IMG/VR virus record: IMGVR_UViG_3300020233_000053
Coordinates: 1-44,209 of that record
Reading direction: 5' to 3' (one strand)
Length of the DNA: 44,209 nucleotides
DNA from: a virus
Under the pieces are notes generated by a model, which worked only from the letters and a program-made list of their open reading frames with translations, searched no databases and was not told the origin of the DNA. Positions 31,080 to 37,641 of the stretch are shown here, in pieces (the stretch's first letter is position 1; each line of letters starts with the position of its first letter). The translations under genes and the position numbers were made by a program.

Positions 31080-31567
31080 TATTAAGTAAAGGGAAAATTA
31101 AAGGAATTATTGATAAGGATATTTTGGTTTGTAAAAAGACGACTCCAAAAATGATAGAGAAGATAATGCAATCTAAAGCGGTATTTGTTGAAGAAGGAGG
31201 ATTACTTTCTCACGCCTCAATAATTTGCCGAGAACTTAAAATACCGTGCGTAAGAATTGATAACGCAACAAAAATTTTCAAAAAAGGAACAGAAATAGTG
31301 GGACTTAATTGGATATATGGAGAAGTATTGAATGAAATAAATAAACTGGTTAAAAAATACGCCAATCCTGATTTCAAAGTCAACGGCGAACCCTTGGAAA
31401 AGATTGGAAAAATTATGATAGAAAAAATTCAAGATATTAAAATGGATAAAGATTGGTATAATCAAGTAAAGCAACCGATAGATTTATTCAGAACGGCAAA
31501 GGATAATTCCCAAAGGATGATAGCAATCAGTTGGATGGATAAGATAGTAAGGGCATCAAATTTATAG
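31076..31567 (+). CDS. PEP-utilising enzyme swivelling (phospho-His) domain protein
   Basis: 163 residues from ATG 31076, which overlaps the previous stop (ATGA); an upstream in-frame TTG at 31046 lies inside the neighbour and is rejected. VEEGGLLSHASIICRELKIP with His46 is the mobile phospho-histidine motif (GGxxSHAAIxARELxIP). C-terminus adds ~75 residues (NKLVKKYANPDFKVNGEPLE) that are not the PEP-binding TIM barrel, so PEP synthesis in the usual way is not possible from this pair alone. The TAG stop is the first triplet of the fifth boxA-like motif. Confidence 0.75.
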   Translation: MILSKGKIKGIIDKDILVCKKTTPKMIEKIMQSKAVFVEEGGLLSHASIICRELKIPCVRIDNATKIFKKGTEIVGLNWIYGEVLNEINKLVKKYANPDFKVNGEPLEKIGKIMIEKIQDIKMDKDWYNQVKQPIDLFRTAKDNSQRMIAISWMDKIVRASNL

Positions 31568-31659
31568 TTCTTTGAAAAGATTCAGAGGCAGGCAAAAGGG
31601 CAAACGCCGTTCGGCGTAAGGTATCACATTGATAAAGACCTAGATGACGCTCTGAATCT
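31565..31659 (+). ncRNA. Structured RNA module 5 with boxA-like start
   Basis: TAGTTCTTTGAA at 31565-31576, then AGATTCAGAG (31578-31587) pairing perfectly with CTCTGAATCT (31650-31659). Inside: ACGCC-GTTC-GGCGT and TATCA-CAT-TGATA hairpins. The second pseudoknot follows without a gap. No ORF. Confidence 0.7.
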
Positions 31660-31706
31660 AAGGGTTGGCAGTTATCCCTTAAAACTGCCACTTTATAAAA
31701 TCAAAC
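31660..31706 (+). ncRNA. H-type pseudoknot 2, paralogue of the one at 30531
   Basis: Stem 1 AAGGG/CCCTT (31660-31664/31676-31680), stem 2 GGCAGT/ACTGCC (31667-31672/31684-31689), loops TT, TAT, AAA. Followed by ACTTTATAAAATCAAAC, nearly the same 3' sequence as copy 1. Stem 2 differs from copy 1 on both strands so that pairing is kept. Confidence 0.7.
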
Positions 31707-31740
31707 GGAGAACCGATTATAAGTTAAGTAAAAAAAAACT

Positions 31741-31944
31741 ATGGAATGTGAAGTAAGCCCAAATTATAGAAAAGACGAAAACAAAGACCTCCATTTCTTC
31801 TGCGATTATTGTGATGAAGAAATGAAATTAGGAGAAAGTAGGAAATGCTCCGCAAAACCTGAGATGTGTAGGAAATGCGGAAAGCCTATCGGTTGGAGTG
31901 ATTTATCAATGGGGAGATGTATAATTTGCAAGAAGAAATTATGA
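31741..31944 (+). CDS. Double zinc-ribbon protein
   Basis: 67 residues. CDYCDEEMKLGESRKCSAKP then EMCRKCGKPIGWSDL and CIICKKK: eight or more cysteines, enough for two zinc sites. Start context AAACTATG. Overlaps the next gene by 4 bases. Function unknown. Confidence 0.65.
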   Translation: MECEVSPNYRKDENKDLHFFCDYCDEEMKLGESRKCSAKPEMCRKCGKPIGWSDLSMGRCIICKKKL

Positions 31945-32093
31945 AAACACATAAAAAATTCTTCAAATCGCCAAGACTGGAAATTGGAAGAATACTTATC
32001 CAAGAAATGGAGAAATGGGAAAGCACGGATAAAGTAAAGTCGAAAGAGTTTTATCAATTAGTGGATAGATTGGCAAAATTATGCAAAAAATAA
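31941..32093 (+). CDS. Small basic helical protein
   Basis: 50 residues (MKTHKKFFKSPRLEIGRILI then QEMEKWESTDKVKSKEFYQL). ATGA overlap with the previous gene and a 13-base overlap with the next support translation. Unknown. Confidence 0.5.
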   Translation: MKTHKKFFKSPRLEIGRILIQEMEKWESTDKVKSKEFYQLVDRLAKLCKK

Positions 32094-32239
32094 AAACAGA
32101 CTACATAACAGTCGACGAAGAGTGTCTTATCTGCGGAAGAAAAGCGGAGAAGAGAATAAACGAAGACTTTTATCTTTGCGAAACCTGCCTCCCTTTTCTG
32201 AGATTATTGGAGAAGTTAAATTTGATAGAAATAGATTAG
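32081..32239 (+). CDS. CxxC microprotein
   Basis: 52 residues: CLICGRKAEKRINEDFYLCE then TCLPFLRLLEKLNLIEID. Two CxxC pairs form a zinc ribbon. Overlaps the previous small gene by 13 bases. Stop is 8 bases before a DnaA-box promoter. Confidence 0.6.
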   Translation: MQKIKTDYITVDEECLICGRKAEKRINEDFYLCETCLPFLRLLEKLNLIEID

Positions 32240-32247
32240 TTAGAAAG

Positions 32248-32299
32248 TTATCCACACTTGATACTTGATTTATTATATAAAAAAATATATAATATAAAT
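32248..32299 (+). promoter_or_regulatory. Promoter with DnaA box and a structured leader
   Basis: TTATCCACA at 32248-32256, TTGATT at 32265-32270, 17-base spacer, TATAAT at 32288-32293, +1 near 32300. Unlike the sister promoters, no ATG is at +1; about 90 bases with a strong hairpin follow. Confidence 0.75.
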
Positions 32300-32333
32300 A
32301 GAGATAAAAGGTCGAAGATTAAAAATTAACTGT

Positions 32334-32383
32334 AGAGTTGGGTATATGAGTTTTAAGCAGTTAATTCTCATATGTCCAACTCT
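32334..32383 (+). other. 17-bp hairpin in the leader after the promoter
   Basis: 32334-32350 pairs with 32367-32383 over 17 positions (two adjacent G-T wobbles), loop TTTTAAGCAGTTAATT. It ends 10 bases before ATG 32394. It could control access to that start, protect the mRNA 5' end or be an sRNA; no T-run follows, so it is not a terminator. Confidence 0.7.
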
Positions 32384-32393
32384 TATTAGAGAA

Positions 32394-32594
32394 ATGACAA
32401 CAAAAGAAAAGTTCTTAGAGGGAATTAAGATAGAGGCACAAAAACAAAAGGGTCGAAAAGAAGTCTTTAACTGGTTAATAAATAGTGAAGTTTATGAAAA
32501 ATTACATCAAGAAAGAACAGAAGACAATTCAAGAAATATACAGTTGGTTGGGGTTTGTAGTGTTTTGGACAATAGTATGGATGGGGATAATTAA
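32394..32594 (+). CDS. Small protein overlapping a membrane protein gene
   Basis: 66 residues from ATG 32394 after the hairpin (the same-frame ATG 32346 lies in the hairpin stem and is less likely). KEKFLEGIKIEAQKQKGRKE and VFNWLINSEVYEKLHQERTE look like genuine coding; the last ~20 residues overlap another gene and look less so. Weak Shine-Dalgarno (AGAG). Confidence 0.4.
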   Translation: MTTKEKFLEGIKIEAQKQKGRKEVFNWLINSEVYEKLHQERTEDNSRNIQLVGVCSVLDNSMDGDN

Positions 32595-32640
32595 TATCTC
32601 AATACTCATTATAGGATTAATAGTAGGAGCAAAAATATGA
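32494..32640 (+). CDS. 48-residue single-pass membrane protein
   Basis: MKNYIKKEQKTIQEIYSWLG followed by FVVFWTIVWMGIINISILII and GLIVGAKI: a basic N-terminus and a long hydrophobic stretch. Its stop overlaps the ATG of the next gene (ATGA at 32637-32640), which supports it. It overlaps the 3' part of the previous gene in another frame. Could be a small holin, antiholin or host-membrane effector. Confidence 0.5.
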   Translation: MKNYIKKEQKTIQEIYSWLGFVVFWTIVWMGIINISILIIGLIVGAKI

Positions 32641-32852
32641 ATAATTACATAAAAGCTGGTCTTGTTCCGGTAGGCAAAAACGAAGAGGGAGAAATGGAAT
32701 ATATAGGTACAAAACAAGAATGGGAAAAACTTGATGAAATGTCGCTTGCTAAAACAGAAGCAGAAATAAATTTTACAAACGAATTAGATATTGCTGAAGA
32801 ATCAACGAGACAGGCAATTTTTCACGAAGAAAATAAAGAGGAACTTGTTTAA
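32637..32852 (+). CDS. Small acidic protein, unknown
   Basis: 71 residues: MNNYIKAGLVPVGKNEEGEM, then EYIGTKQEWEKLDEMSLAKT and a Glu-rich end. Unknown; it sits just before the terminase promoter. Confidence 0.5.
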   Translation: MNNYIKAGLVPVGKNEEGEMEYIGTKQEWEKLDEMSLAKTEAEINFTNELDIAEESTRQAIFHEENKEELV

Positions 32853-32853
32853 C

Positions 32854-32899
32854 TTATCCACACTGTGATATATTATAAATAATTATCTATAATATATTT
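32854..32899 (+). promoter_or_regulatory. Promoter with DnaA box before the small terminase, leaderless
   Basis: TTATCCACA at 32854-32862, TATAAT at 32888-32893, ATG at 32900 on the expected +1. The -35 is poor (TGTGAT at 32864-32869), so the box protein may be needed to activate it. Confidence 0.65.
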
Positions 32900-33223
32900 A
32901 TGGGATATGAAAATTGTGGAGGAAAAAGACCAGGAGCTGGTAGAAAAAAGGCACCACATACAATTGAAACAGAATTGATGCGTAAAAAGCTTGTGGAAAA
33001 AGTTAATCAAGAATTTGAACCAATTCTTGAAGGACAGATAGAAAAAGCAAAAGGGCTTTATTATGAAAAACAAATGCTTGATGGTCAAATTAGAATCTAT
33101 AAGAAAGAACCAGATAATAAAGCGGCAGAGTATTTAATCAACCAAAGTATAGGAAAACCGAAAGAGACATTAGATTTAGGAAACAAAGATGGAGAACCGA
33201 TAGCTATCCGCTTAGATACATAG
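32900..33223 (+). CDS. terS: Terminase small subunit (TerS)
   Basis: 107 residues. NCGGKRPGAGRKKAPHTIET is the GRPxxGAGRK-type N-terminus of many phage TerS proteins, then helical EKVNQEFEPILEGQIEKAKG, and YLINQSIGKPKETLDL. Directly precedes TerL. It recognises the packaging site. Starts leaderless from its own promoter. Small for the family but full-length in form. Confidence 0.7.
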   Translation: MGYENCGGKRPGAGRKKAPHTIETELMRKKLVEKVNQEFEPILEGQIEKAKGLYYEKQMLDGQIRIYKKEPDNKAAEYLINQSIGKPKETLDLGNKDGEPIAIRLDT

Positions 33224-33225
33224 CG

Positions 33226-33251
33226 TAATTCAAAAGACAATCGCTTGTCCT
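33226..33251 (+). repeat. Copy 2 of the 26-bp intergenic hairpin repeat
   Basis: Same 26 bases as 13219-13244, here 2 bases after the TerS stop and before TerL. GACAA-TCGC-TTGTC stem-loop. 40 bases later the motif GGTCGCACTT precedes TerL. Confidence 0.7.
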
Positions 33252-33305
33252 CAAAGTATATAAGAAAGCAATAGAATACGTCATTAAAAAAGGTCGCACT
33301 TTAAA

Positions 33306-34721
33306 ATGATAGATAATGAGATAACTTGGTCAGAATTAACACACTATAATGAAAAGCAAAAAATAGCAGACGAAGCATTAAAGAAATATAAGTATATTCT
33401 GTACGGCGGAGCTATGGGAGGAGGAAAATCTTACTGGTTACGTTGGACTTTAATAAAATTATTGCTGAGATATTATAAGCAAACAAAACAAAAAGGCATT
33501 CGTGTTGGTCTATTTTGTGAAGATTATCCTGCATTAAAAGACAGACATATGTCGAAAATGGAATGGGAACTTCCAAAATGGCTAGGGACAATAAAAAGAG
33601 GAGATAATGAATATCATTTGAAAGACAAATGGGGTGCTGGAGTTATTTGTTTACGAAACTTAGATGATCCTAGTAAATATGCATCTTCTGAGTTTGCCGC
33701 AATTGCAGTAGATGAATTGACAAAAAACGACAAAAGAGTCTTTGATAACTTAAGAACAAGAATGAGATGGAAAGGAATATCTGATACTAAATTTATTGCT
33801 GGAACAAACCCTGGAGGCAGGGGACACGGCTGGGTTAAAAAGAAATGGATGGACAAAGAACACGAAGTTGCAGAAAAAGAAGCTTATCTATTTTATTACA
33901 TCCCTGCAACAGTATACGATAACAAACAAAATCTTCCGGATTCTTACTTTACACAGCTTTCAGGATTACCGGACGAAATGAGAAGAGCCTTTCTTGAAGG
34001 AGACTGGAATTTGTTTGAAGGACAGTATTTTACAGAATGGAGAGACAATATACATATTATTGATCCTTTTGAAATACCAGATACCTGGAGAAAGTTTGGA
34101 GGATATGACCACGGAAGAGCAAAACCGGCGTGTTTTAAATGGTATGCATTAGATTATGACGGAAATATATATGTTTATAAGGAATACTACGTTAACAAAG
34201 AAGATGGAAGTATTAGAAAAGAAGCACAACAAATAGCAGAAGAAGTAGTAAAACTTAACGGAGACGATAAACTTGAATATGTAGTAGCAGATAGCGCAAT
34301 CTTTAGTAAGACAGGACACGGAGAAACAATAGCAGAGATACTAAAGAAAAACGGAATAGGAAAACCTGGAACAAATATCCCTTTACTTATTCCGAGTCAT
34401 AAAGACAGAATAGCAGGATGGGCGATAATGCATCAAATGTTATATTGGGACGAGAAAGTAATACCTAAATTGAGATATTTCCGTAATTGTAAGGATAGTA
34501 TAAGAACAATACCGGCATTAGTTTACGACGAACATAAAGCTGAGGATTTAAACAGCAATGGTGAAGATCACGCAGCTGACGTAGATAGATATTTCTTACA
34601 GACGCTAAGAAATAAAAAAACACAACCACCAAAAACATACGTAGAGAGAAAGGTATTAGAATTTAAAAAGAAAAGAGAAGGGACATTAGATAATCCGTTT
34701 AAAATATATGACGACTTATAA
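33306..34721 (+). CDS. terL: Terminase large subunit (TerL)
   Basis: 471 residues. Walker A GGAMGGGKS (34-42), Walker B FAAIAVDELT (Asp136-Glu137), coupling motif FIAGTNPGG, and a C-terminal RNase-H-like nuclease with acids at FGGYDHG (Asp268), VVADSAIF (Asp329) and GEDHAADVDRYF (Asp421/425). It cuts the concatemer and pumps DNA into the head with ATP. Preceded by GGTCGCACTT 5 bases from the start codon. Confidence 0.92.
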   Translation: MIDNEITWSELTHYNEKQKIADEALKKYKYILYGGAMGGGKSYWLRWTLIKLLLRYYKQTKQKGIRVGLFCEDYPALKDRHMSKMEWELPKWLGTIKRGDNEYHLKDKWGAGVICLRNLDDPSKYASSEFAAIAVDELTKNDKRVFDNLRTRMRWKGISDTKFIAGTNPGGRGHGWVKKKWMDKEHEVAEKEAYLFYYIPATVYDNKQNLPDSYFTQLSGLPDEMRRAFLEGDWNLFEGQYFTEWRDNIHIIDPFEIPDTWRKFGGYDHGRAKPACFKWYALDYDGNIYVYKEYYVNKEDGSIRKEAQQIAEEVVKLNGDDKLEYVVADSAIFSKTGHGETIAEILKKNGIGKPGTNIPLLIPSHKDRIAGWAIMHQMLYWDEKVIPKLRYFRNCKDSIRTIPALVYDEHKAEDLNSNGEDHAADVDRYFLQTLRNKKTQPPKTYVERKVLEFKKKREGTLDNPFKIYDDL

Positions 34722-34722
34722 A

Positions 34723-35043
34723 ATGACAAAAAAAGAATTTACAGAAATAATAAAAGAACTTATGTCTCTTGAAAAAGATATACAAGAAGTTGATAAAGCA
34801 CTTAAAAAACTAGACCCTGACTTTGGAGGATTTTACTTATCAAGAATATCGACATTGATAGTTAAAACATTACAGATAGTAATGAAAGATAAAGCCGATT
34901 GGATAGGATATTGGTTTTGGGAACTAGATTGTGGAAAACTAACAAAAAAGAACTCTGTTCAATTAAAGAACGGTAAGAATGTTCCAATTAAAACAATCAG
35001 CGATCTGTATAAGATATTGACAACCGAAGATCTGAATACTTGA
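34723..35043 (+). CDS. Small conserved phage protein after TerL
   Basis: 106 residues from ATG 34723, two bases after the TerL stop; ATG 34708 in frame would overlap TerL by 14 bases and is also possible. KKEFTEIIKELMSLEKDIQE, LKKLDPDFGGFYLSRISTLI and DWIGYWFWELDCGKLTKK are blocks I have seen in other phage genomes in this position, role unknown. Confidence 0.6.
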   Translation: MTKKEFTEIIKELMSLEKDIQEVDKALKKLDPDFGGFYLSRISTLIVKTLQIVMKDKADWIGYWFWELDCGKLTKKNSVQLKNGKNVPIKTISDLYKILTTEDLNT

Positions 35044-35068
35044 TTTTTATTTAAGTATAATGTATAAT
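35040..35068 (+). promoter_or_regulatory. Promoter before the 103-residue gene
   Basis: TTGATT at 35040-35045, 17-base spacer, TATAAT at 35063-35068. It would begin transcription near 35075, inside the gene. A second TATAAT at 35056-35061 would start transcription at 35068-35069, on the ATG, but lacks a -35 at proper distance. No DnaA box. Confidence 0.5.
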
Positions 35069-35380
35069 ATGGAATATAAACTTTACAGCATCGCATATAA
35101 AAGCAAATTAAAAAACAAAAAAGCCTTGTATACTATTCCAGCACTTAATTCTCAAGACGCATATAAAGCCGGAATAGAAAGTTTAATCAAGGAAAATGGA
35201 GATTTGATTTGGGAAGCAGATATGATGACGATATCAGAACTACCACAAATGGAAGTCAAAAAAGACAAGAATTATTTTCTTAAATGTATCGTAGATAACA
35301 AAGACAAAGAATTATTTACAGCTGGTAAAAAGTATTTATCAGACAACGAAATCAAATATGTAGAAAGTAGTTTGATTTAA
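35069..35380 (+). CDS. Unknown small protein
   Basis: 103 residues from ATG 35069 (ATG 35060 overlaps the -10 region). MEYKLYSIAYKSKLKNKKAL and TIPALNSQDAYKAGIESLIK: mixed alpha/beta, a form like small phage beta-barrel proteins. Its stop overlaps the -35 of the co-chaperonin promoter. Confidence 0.5.
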   Translation: MEYKLYSIAYKSKLKNKKALYTIPALNSQDAYKAGIESLIKENGDLIWEADMMTISELPQMEVKKDKNYFLKCIVDNKDKELFTAGKKYLSDNEIKYVESSLI

Positions 35381-35406
35381 TTTAAAAGATAAGTTATAAT
35401 AAAAAT
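35372..35406 (+). promoter_or_regulatory. Promoter of the co-chaperonin gene, leaderless
   Basis: TTGATT at 35372-35377, 17-base spacer, TATAAT at 35395-35400, ATG at 35407 on the expected +1. Good consensus without a DnaA box. Confidence 0.75.
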
Positions 35407-35676
35407 ATGAATATACAACTTAAAAACGAATACGTGATTTTAAAAGCCTTAGAAGATGAAGACACAAAAACAGAAAGTGGATTATATATTCCAAAAGAGA
35501 CACGAGCAGAAGAACAAGTCGCAACTGGTGAAATCTTATTGGACAGTGGAGAATATAAAAAAGGCGACAAGATTCTTTTTCATAAAATAATTCCGATAGA
35601 TGCCCAATTAGAAGTTAATGGAAAATCAGAACAAGTTTGGTTTATTAAAATAAAAGATATAATTGCAGTAATTTAA
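35407..35676 (+). CDS. groES: GroES-like co-chaperonin
   Basis: 89 residues, near the bacterial length. YVILKALEDEDTKTESGLYI has the GroES start and mobile loop (the GLYIP part corresponds to GIVLP that docks on GroEL), then VATGEILLDSG, YKKGDKILFHKII, and FIKIKDIIAVI as the last strand. T4 gp31 is a known phage GroES replacement for folding the capsid protein. Set between TerL and the portal, so probably for head protein folding with the host GroEL. Confidence 0.82.
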   Translation: MNIQLKNEYVILKALEDEDTKTESGLYIPKETRAEEQVATGEILLDSGEYKKGDKILFHKIIPIDAQLEVNGKSEQVWFIKIKDIIAVI

Positions 35677-35694
35677 TAGGGTCGCACTTATTAA

Positions 35695-37641
35695 ATGTCA
35701 AACGCACTAGAACTTAAAAAACAAAAAGAAGAACATTTGGCGAATGCTCCGTCATATTCTATTTCCAAAGAAGACAAGGCAGCACAAGACTTTTTTGAAG
35801 ACCGCAAAACAGTTCTTAAAGAATATAGAAAAAAATACGAACAAATATGGAATAAAGCAGATGTAGCATATATTCCTCATAGTTTAAACGAAAAAGGAAA
35901 GAAGATATTAGTAAGCGACGACGAGTTAGGATGGCGTTCAACGCAAATAACTCTAGGATCAGATAAATGGCAAGAAGATAGTATTTCTCCAAATCCGTAT
36001 ATTAAAATACAAACAGCTCTAGGAATTATAGTGGATAGAAATCCTACCGGTATATTTTCTCCTGGAAGTAAGAAATATCAAAAGAACACTCCTCTTATCC
36101 AAAACTTATACGCTCGTAGTTGGGACATAGCTAAATCAAAAGAACAACTTAAATTATTTGTATTCAATCAAGCTAAGTATGGAATAGGGATTGCCAGAAC
36201 ATTTCCTCTTAAACTTGAAAGACAAGGACATGTATATTATGACGATATCTTTAGAGAGAACTTAGATCCACGAACTGTTTGGTTAGACAATAATACAAAA
36301 CCTGGAAATAAATTTTCTTGTAACGATTGGATATATTATAAAGATTATGATTGGGATAGATTTGTTGAACAATTTGGACATCTTGAGAATTTTAAATATG
36401 TTAAAATAACCTCAGCAAATAAAGAAAACGAAGATGACGACAATGATAATGAAAAAGTTCGAGTCTGGTTTTACGAAAATCTTTCAAGAGATAATTTCTT
36501 TGTTCAAACTGACGATAATATAGTCTTAGTTAACGAGGAATTACCACAACCAGTAAAAAATAAAAGACTTAGTTGTTGGTTTGCTCCGTGGACAATAAGA
36601 AGTGCAAATGAGATTCATGGTATTGGAGTATACGAAGCAATGAGAAATGATTATAAGATTGCCACTAAGATAAGAAATATGTCAACAGACCAACTTACTT
36701 TGTCTATTTACAAAGAGTTTTTCTTTGAAGGAACAGATAATCTTGAAGGAGATGGACAAATGTTAACAAGACCAGGCAAAGGACGACAAGTTGTCAATCC
36801 ACAAAATGTTCGTTGGAATGAAATTCCGGGTCCTGGTCAAGAATCAATAGAATGGCTAAAATACTTTGAACAACTACAAGAGAAAAGCACAGGAATAACT
36901 GCTACACTTGAAGGTGCTGTAATAGGAAAGACAGCATTTGAGACCGCACAGGCTAGAGAAATGGCTCTTAGGCGAATGAAAACTCCTCTAGATAATATCT
37001 TAAACGCACTAGAAACAGAGGCGTATATAACTTTAACTATTATAGAAGACTTATATAGTTTGCCTAAAATAGAAGAATTAGCAGAGCCAAGATTTATAGA
37101 ACAATGGAATGAGGCTAAACAGGAAATGGAAATAATTAAACAGACGACACAAGAAGTTCCCAAAGAATTTCCATTAAAAGTTGAAAAAGATAAAGAGGGC
37201 AATATAATAGAAACAGATAAAGAAGAATTCCTTGAAATATCTCCAGAAGATTTGCCTTGGGAGGGAGTGGTTAAAATAAAAGCCCAATCAATACTAGCTC
37301 AATCAGAATTATTGGAACGTACAACAAAACTAGAAATGGCGAATATAGTTATTCCTTTACTAGAACAACCAGAAGAGATAGTAGGGAAAGCGGCTAAACA
37401 GATTATTAAAGTTTACGGAGAAGATCCGAAAGACTGGTTACCGGATAGTTGGTTACAAGAAAAACAAAAACCCTTATTTGTTCCTCAAGGACAACAGCCA
37501 GTGGGACAGCAACCACAGTCACCGCAACAACCTCAACCAGTAGGAGGACAAGCACAAACAGTACAGCCATCAACACAAATAAGACCTCAACAAGGAATGG
37601 TCGGTAATTTTATTAACAAAATAAATCCCTTTACAAAATGA
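35695..37641 (+). CDS. Portal protein
   Basis: 648 residues. KTVLKEYRKKYEQIWNKADV, NPYIKIQTALGIIVDRNPTG, NQAKYGIGIARTFPL, GIGVYEAMRNDYKIATKIRN, STGITATLEGAVIGKTAFET, AREMALRRMKTPLDNILNAL: the layout of podovirus-type portals. The C-terminal ~60 residues are Gln/Pro-rich (QPVGQQPQSPQQPQPVGG). It forms the dodecameric DNA gate. Preceded by GGTCGCACTT. Confidence 0.82.
   Translation: MSNALELKKQKEEHLANAPSYSISKEDKAAQDFFEDRKTVLKEYRKKYEQIWNKADVAYIPHSLNEKGKKILVSDDELGWRSTQITLGSDKWQEDSISPNPYIKIQTALGIIVDRNPTGIFSPGSKKYQKNTPLIQNLYARSWDIAKSKEQLKLFVFNQAKYGIGIARTFPLKLERQGHVYYDDIFRENLDPRTVWLDNNTKPGNKFSCNDWIYYKDYDWDRFVEQFGHLENFKYVKITSANKENEDDDNDNEKVRVWFYENLSRDNFFVQTDDNIVLVNEELPQPVKNKRLSCWFAPWTIRSANEIHGIGVYEAMRNDYKIATKIRNMSTDQLTLSIYKEFFFEGTDNLEGDGQMLTRPGKGRQVVNPQNVRWNEIPGPGQESIEWLKYFEQLQEKSTGITATLEGAVIGKTAFETAQAREMALRRMKTPLDNILNALETEAYITLTIIEDLYSLPKIEELAEPRFIEQWNEAKQEMEIIKQTTQEVPKEFPLKVEKDKEGNIIETDKEEFLEISPEDLPWEGVVKIKAQSILAQSELLERTTKLEMANIVIPLLEQPEEIVGKAAKQIIKVYGEDPKDWLPDSWLQEKQKPLFVPQGQQPVGQQPQSPQQPQPVGGQAQTVQPSTQIRPQQGMVGNFINKINPFTK

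Noticed and set aside
30573-31567. PEP synthase broken by a frameshift or sequencing error
   Set aside because: The break is exactly at the domain border with a clean ATGA start-stop overlap used elsewhere in this genome, and gene 2 has a context like its neighbours; also ~100 residues and the barrel are missing in ways one frameshift cannot explain.
30531-31706. PreQ1-I riboswitch in the pseudoknots
   Set aside because: The A-rich third loop and the pseudoknot order recall preQ1-I, and the phage makes preQ0, but loop 1 is too short (2-3 bases), stem 2 too long, and copy 1 has no second loop to hold the ligand-pairing C. Neither copy precedes que genes.
36837-37202. Minus-strand ORF of 121 codons
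   Set aside because: Antisense of the portal gene; Ser/Cys-rich translation is a shadow of Glu/Ala/Thr codons.
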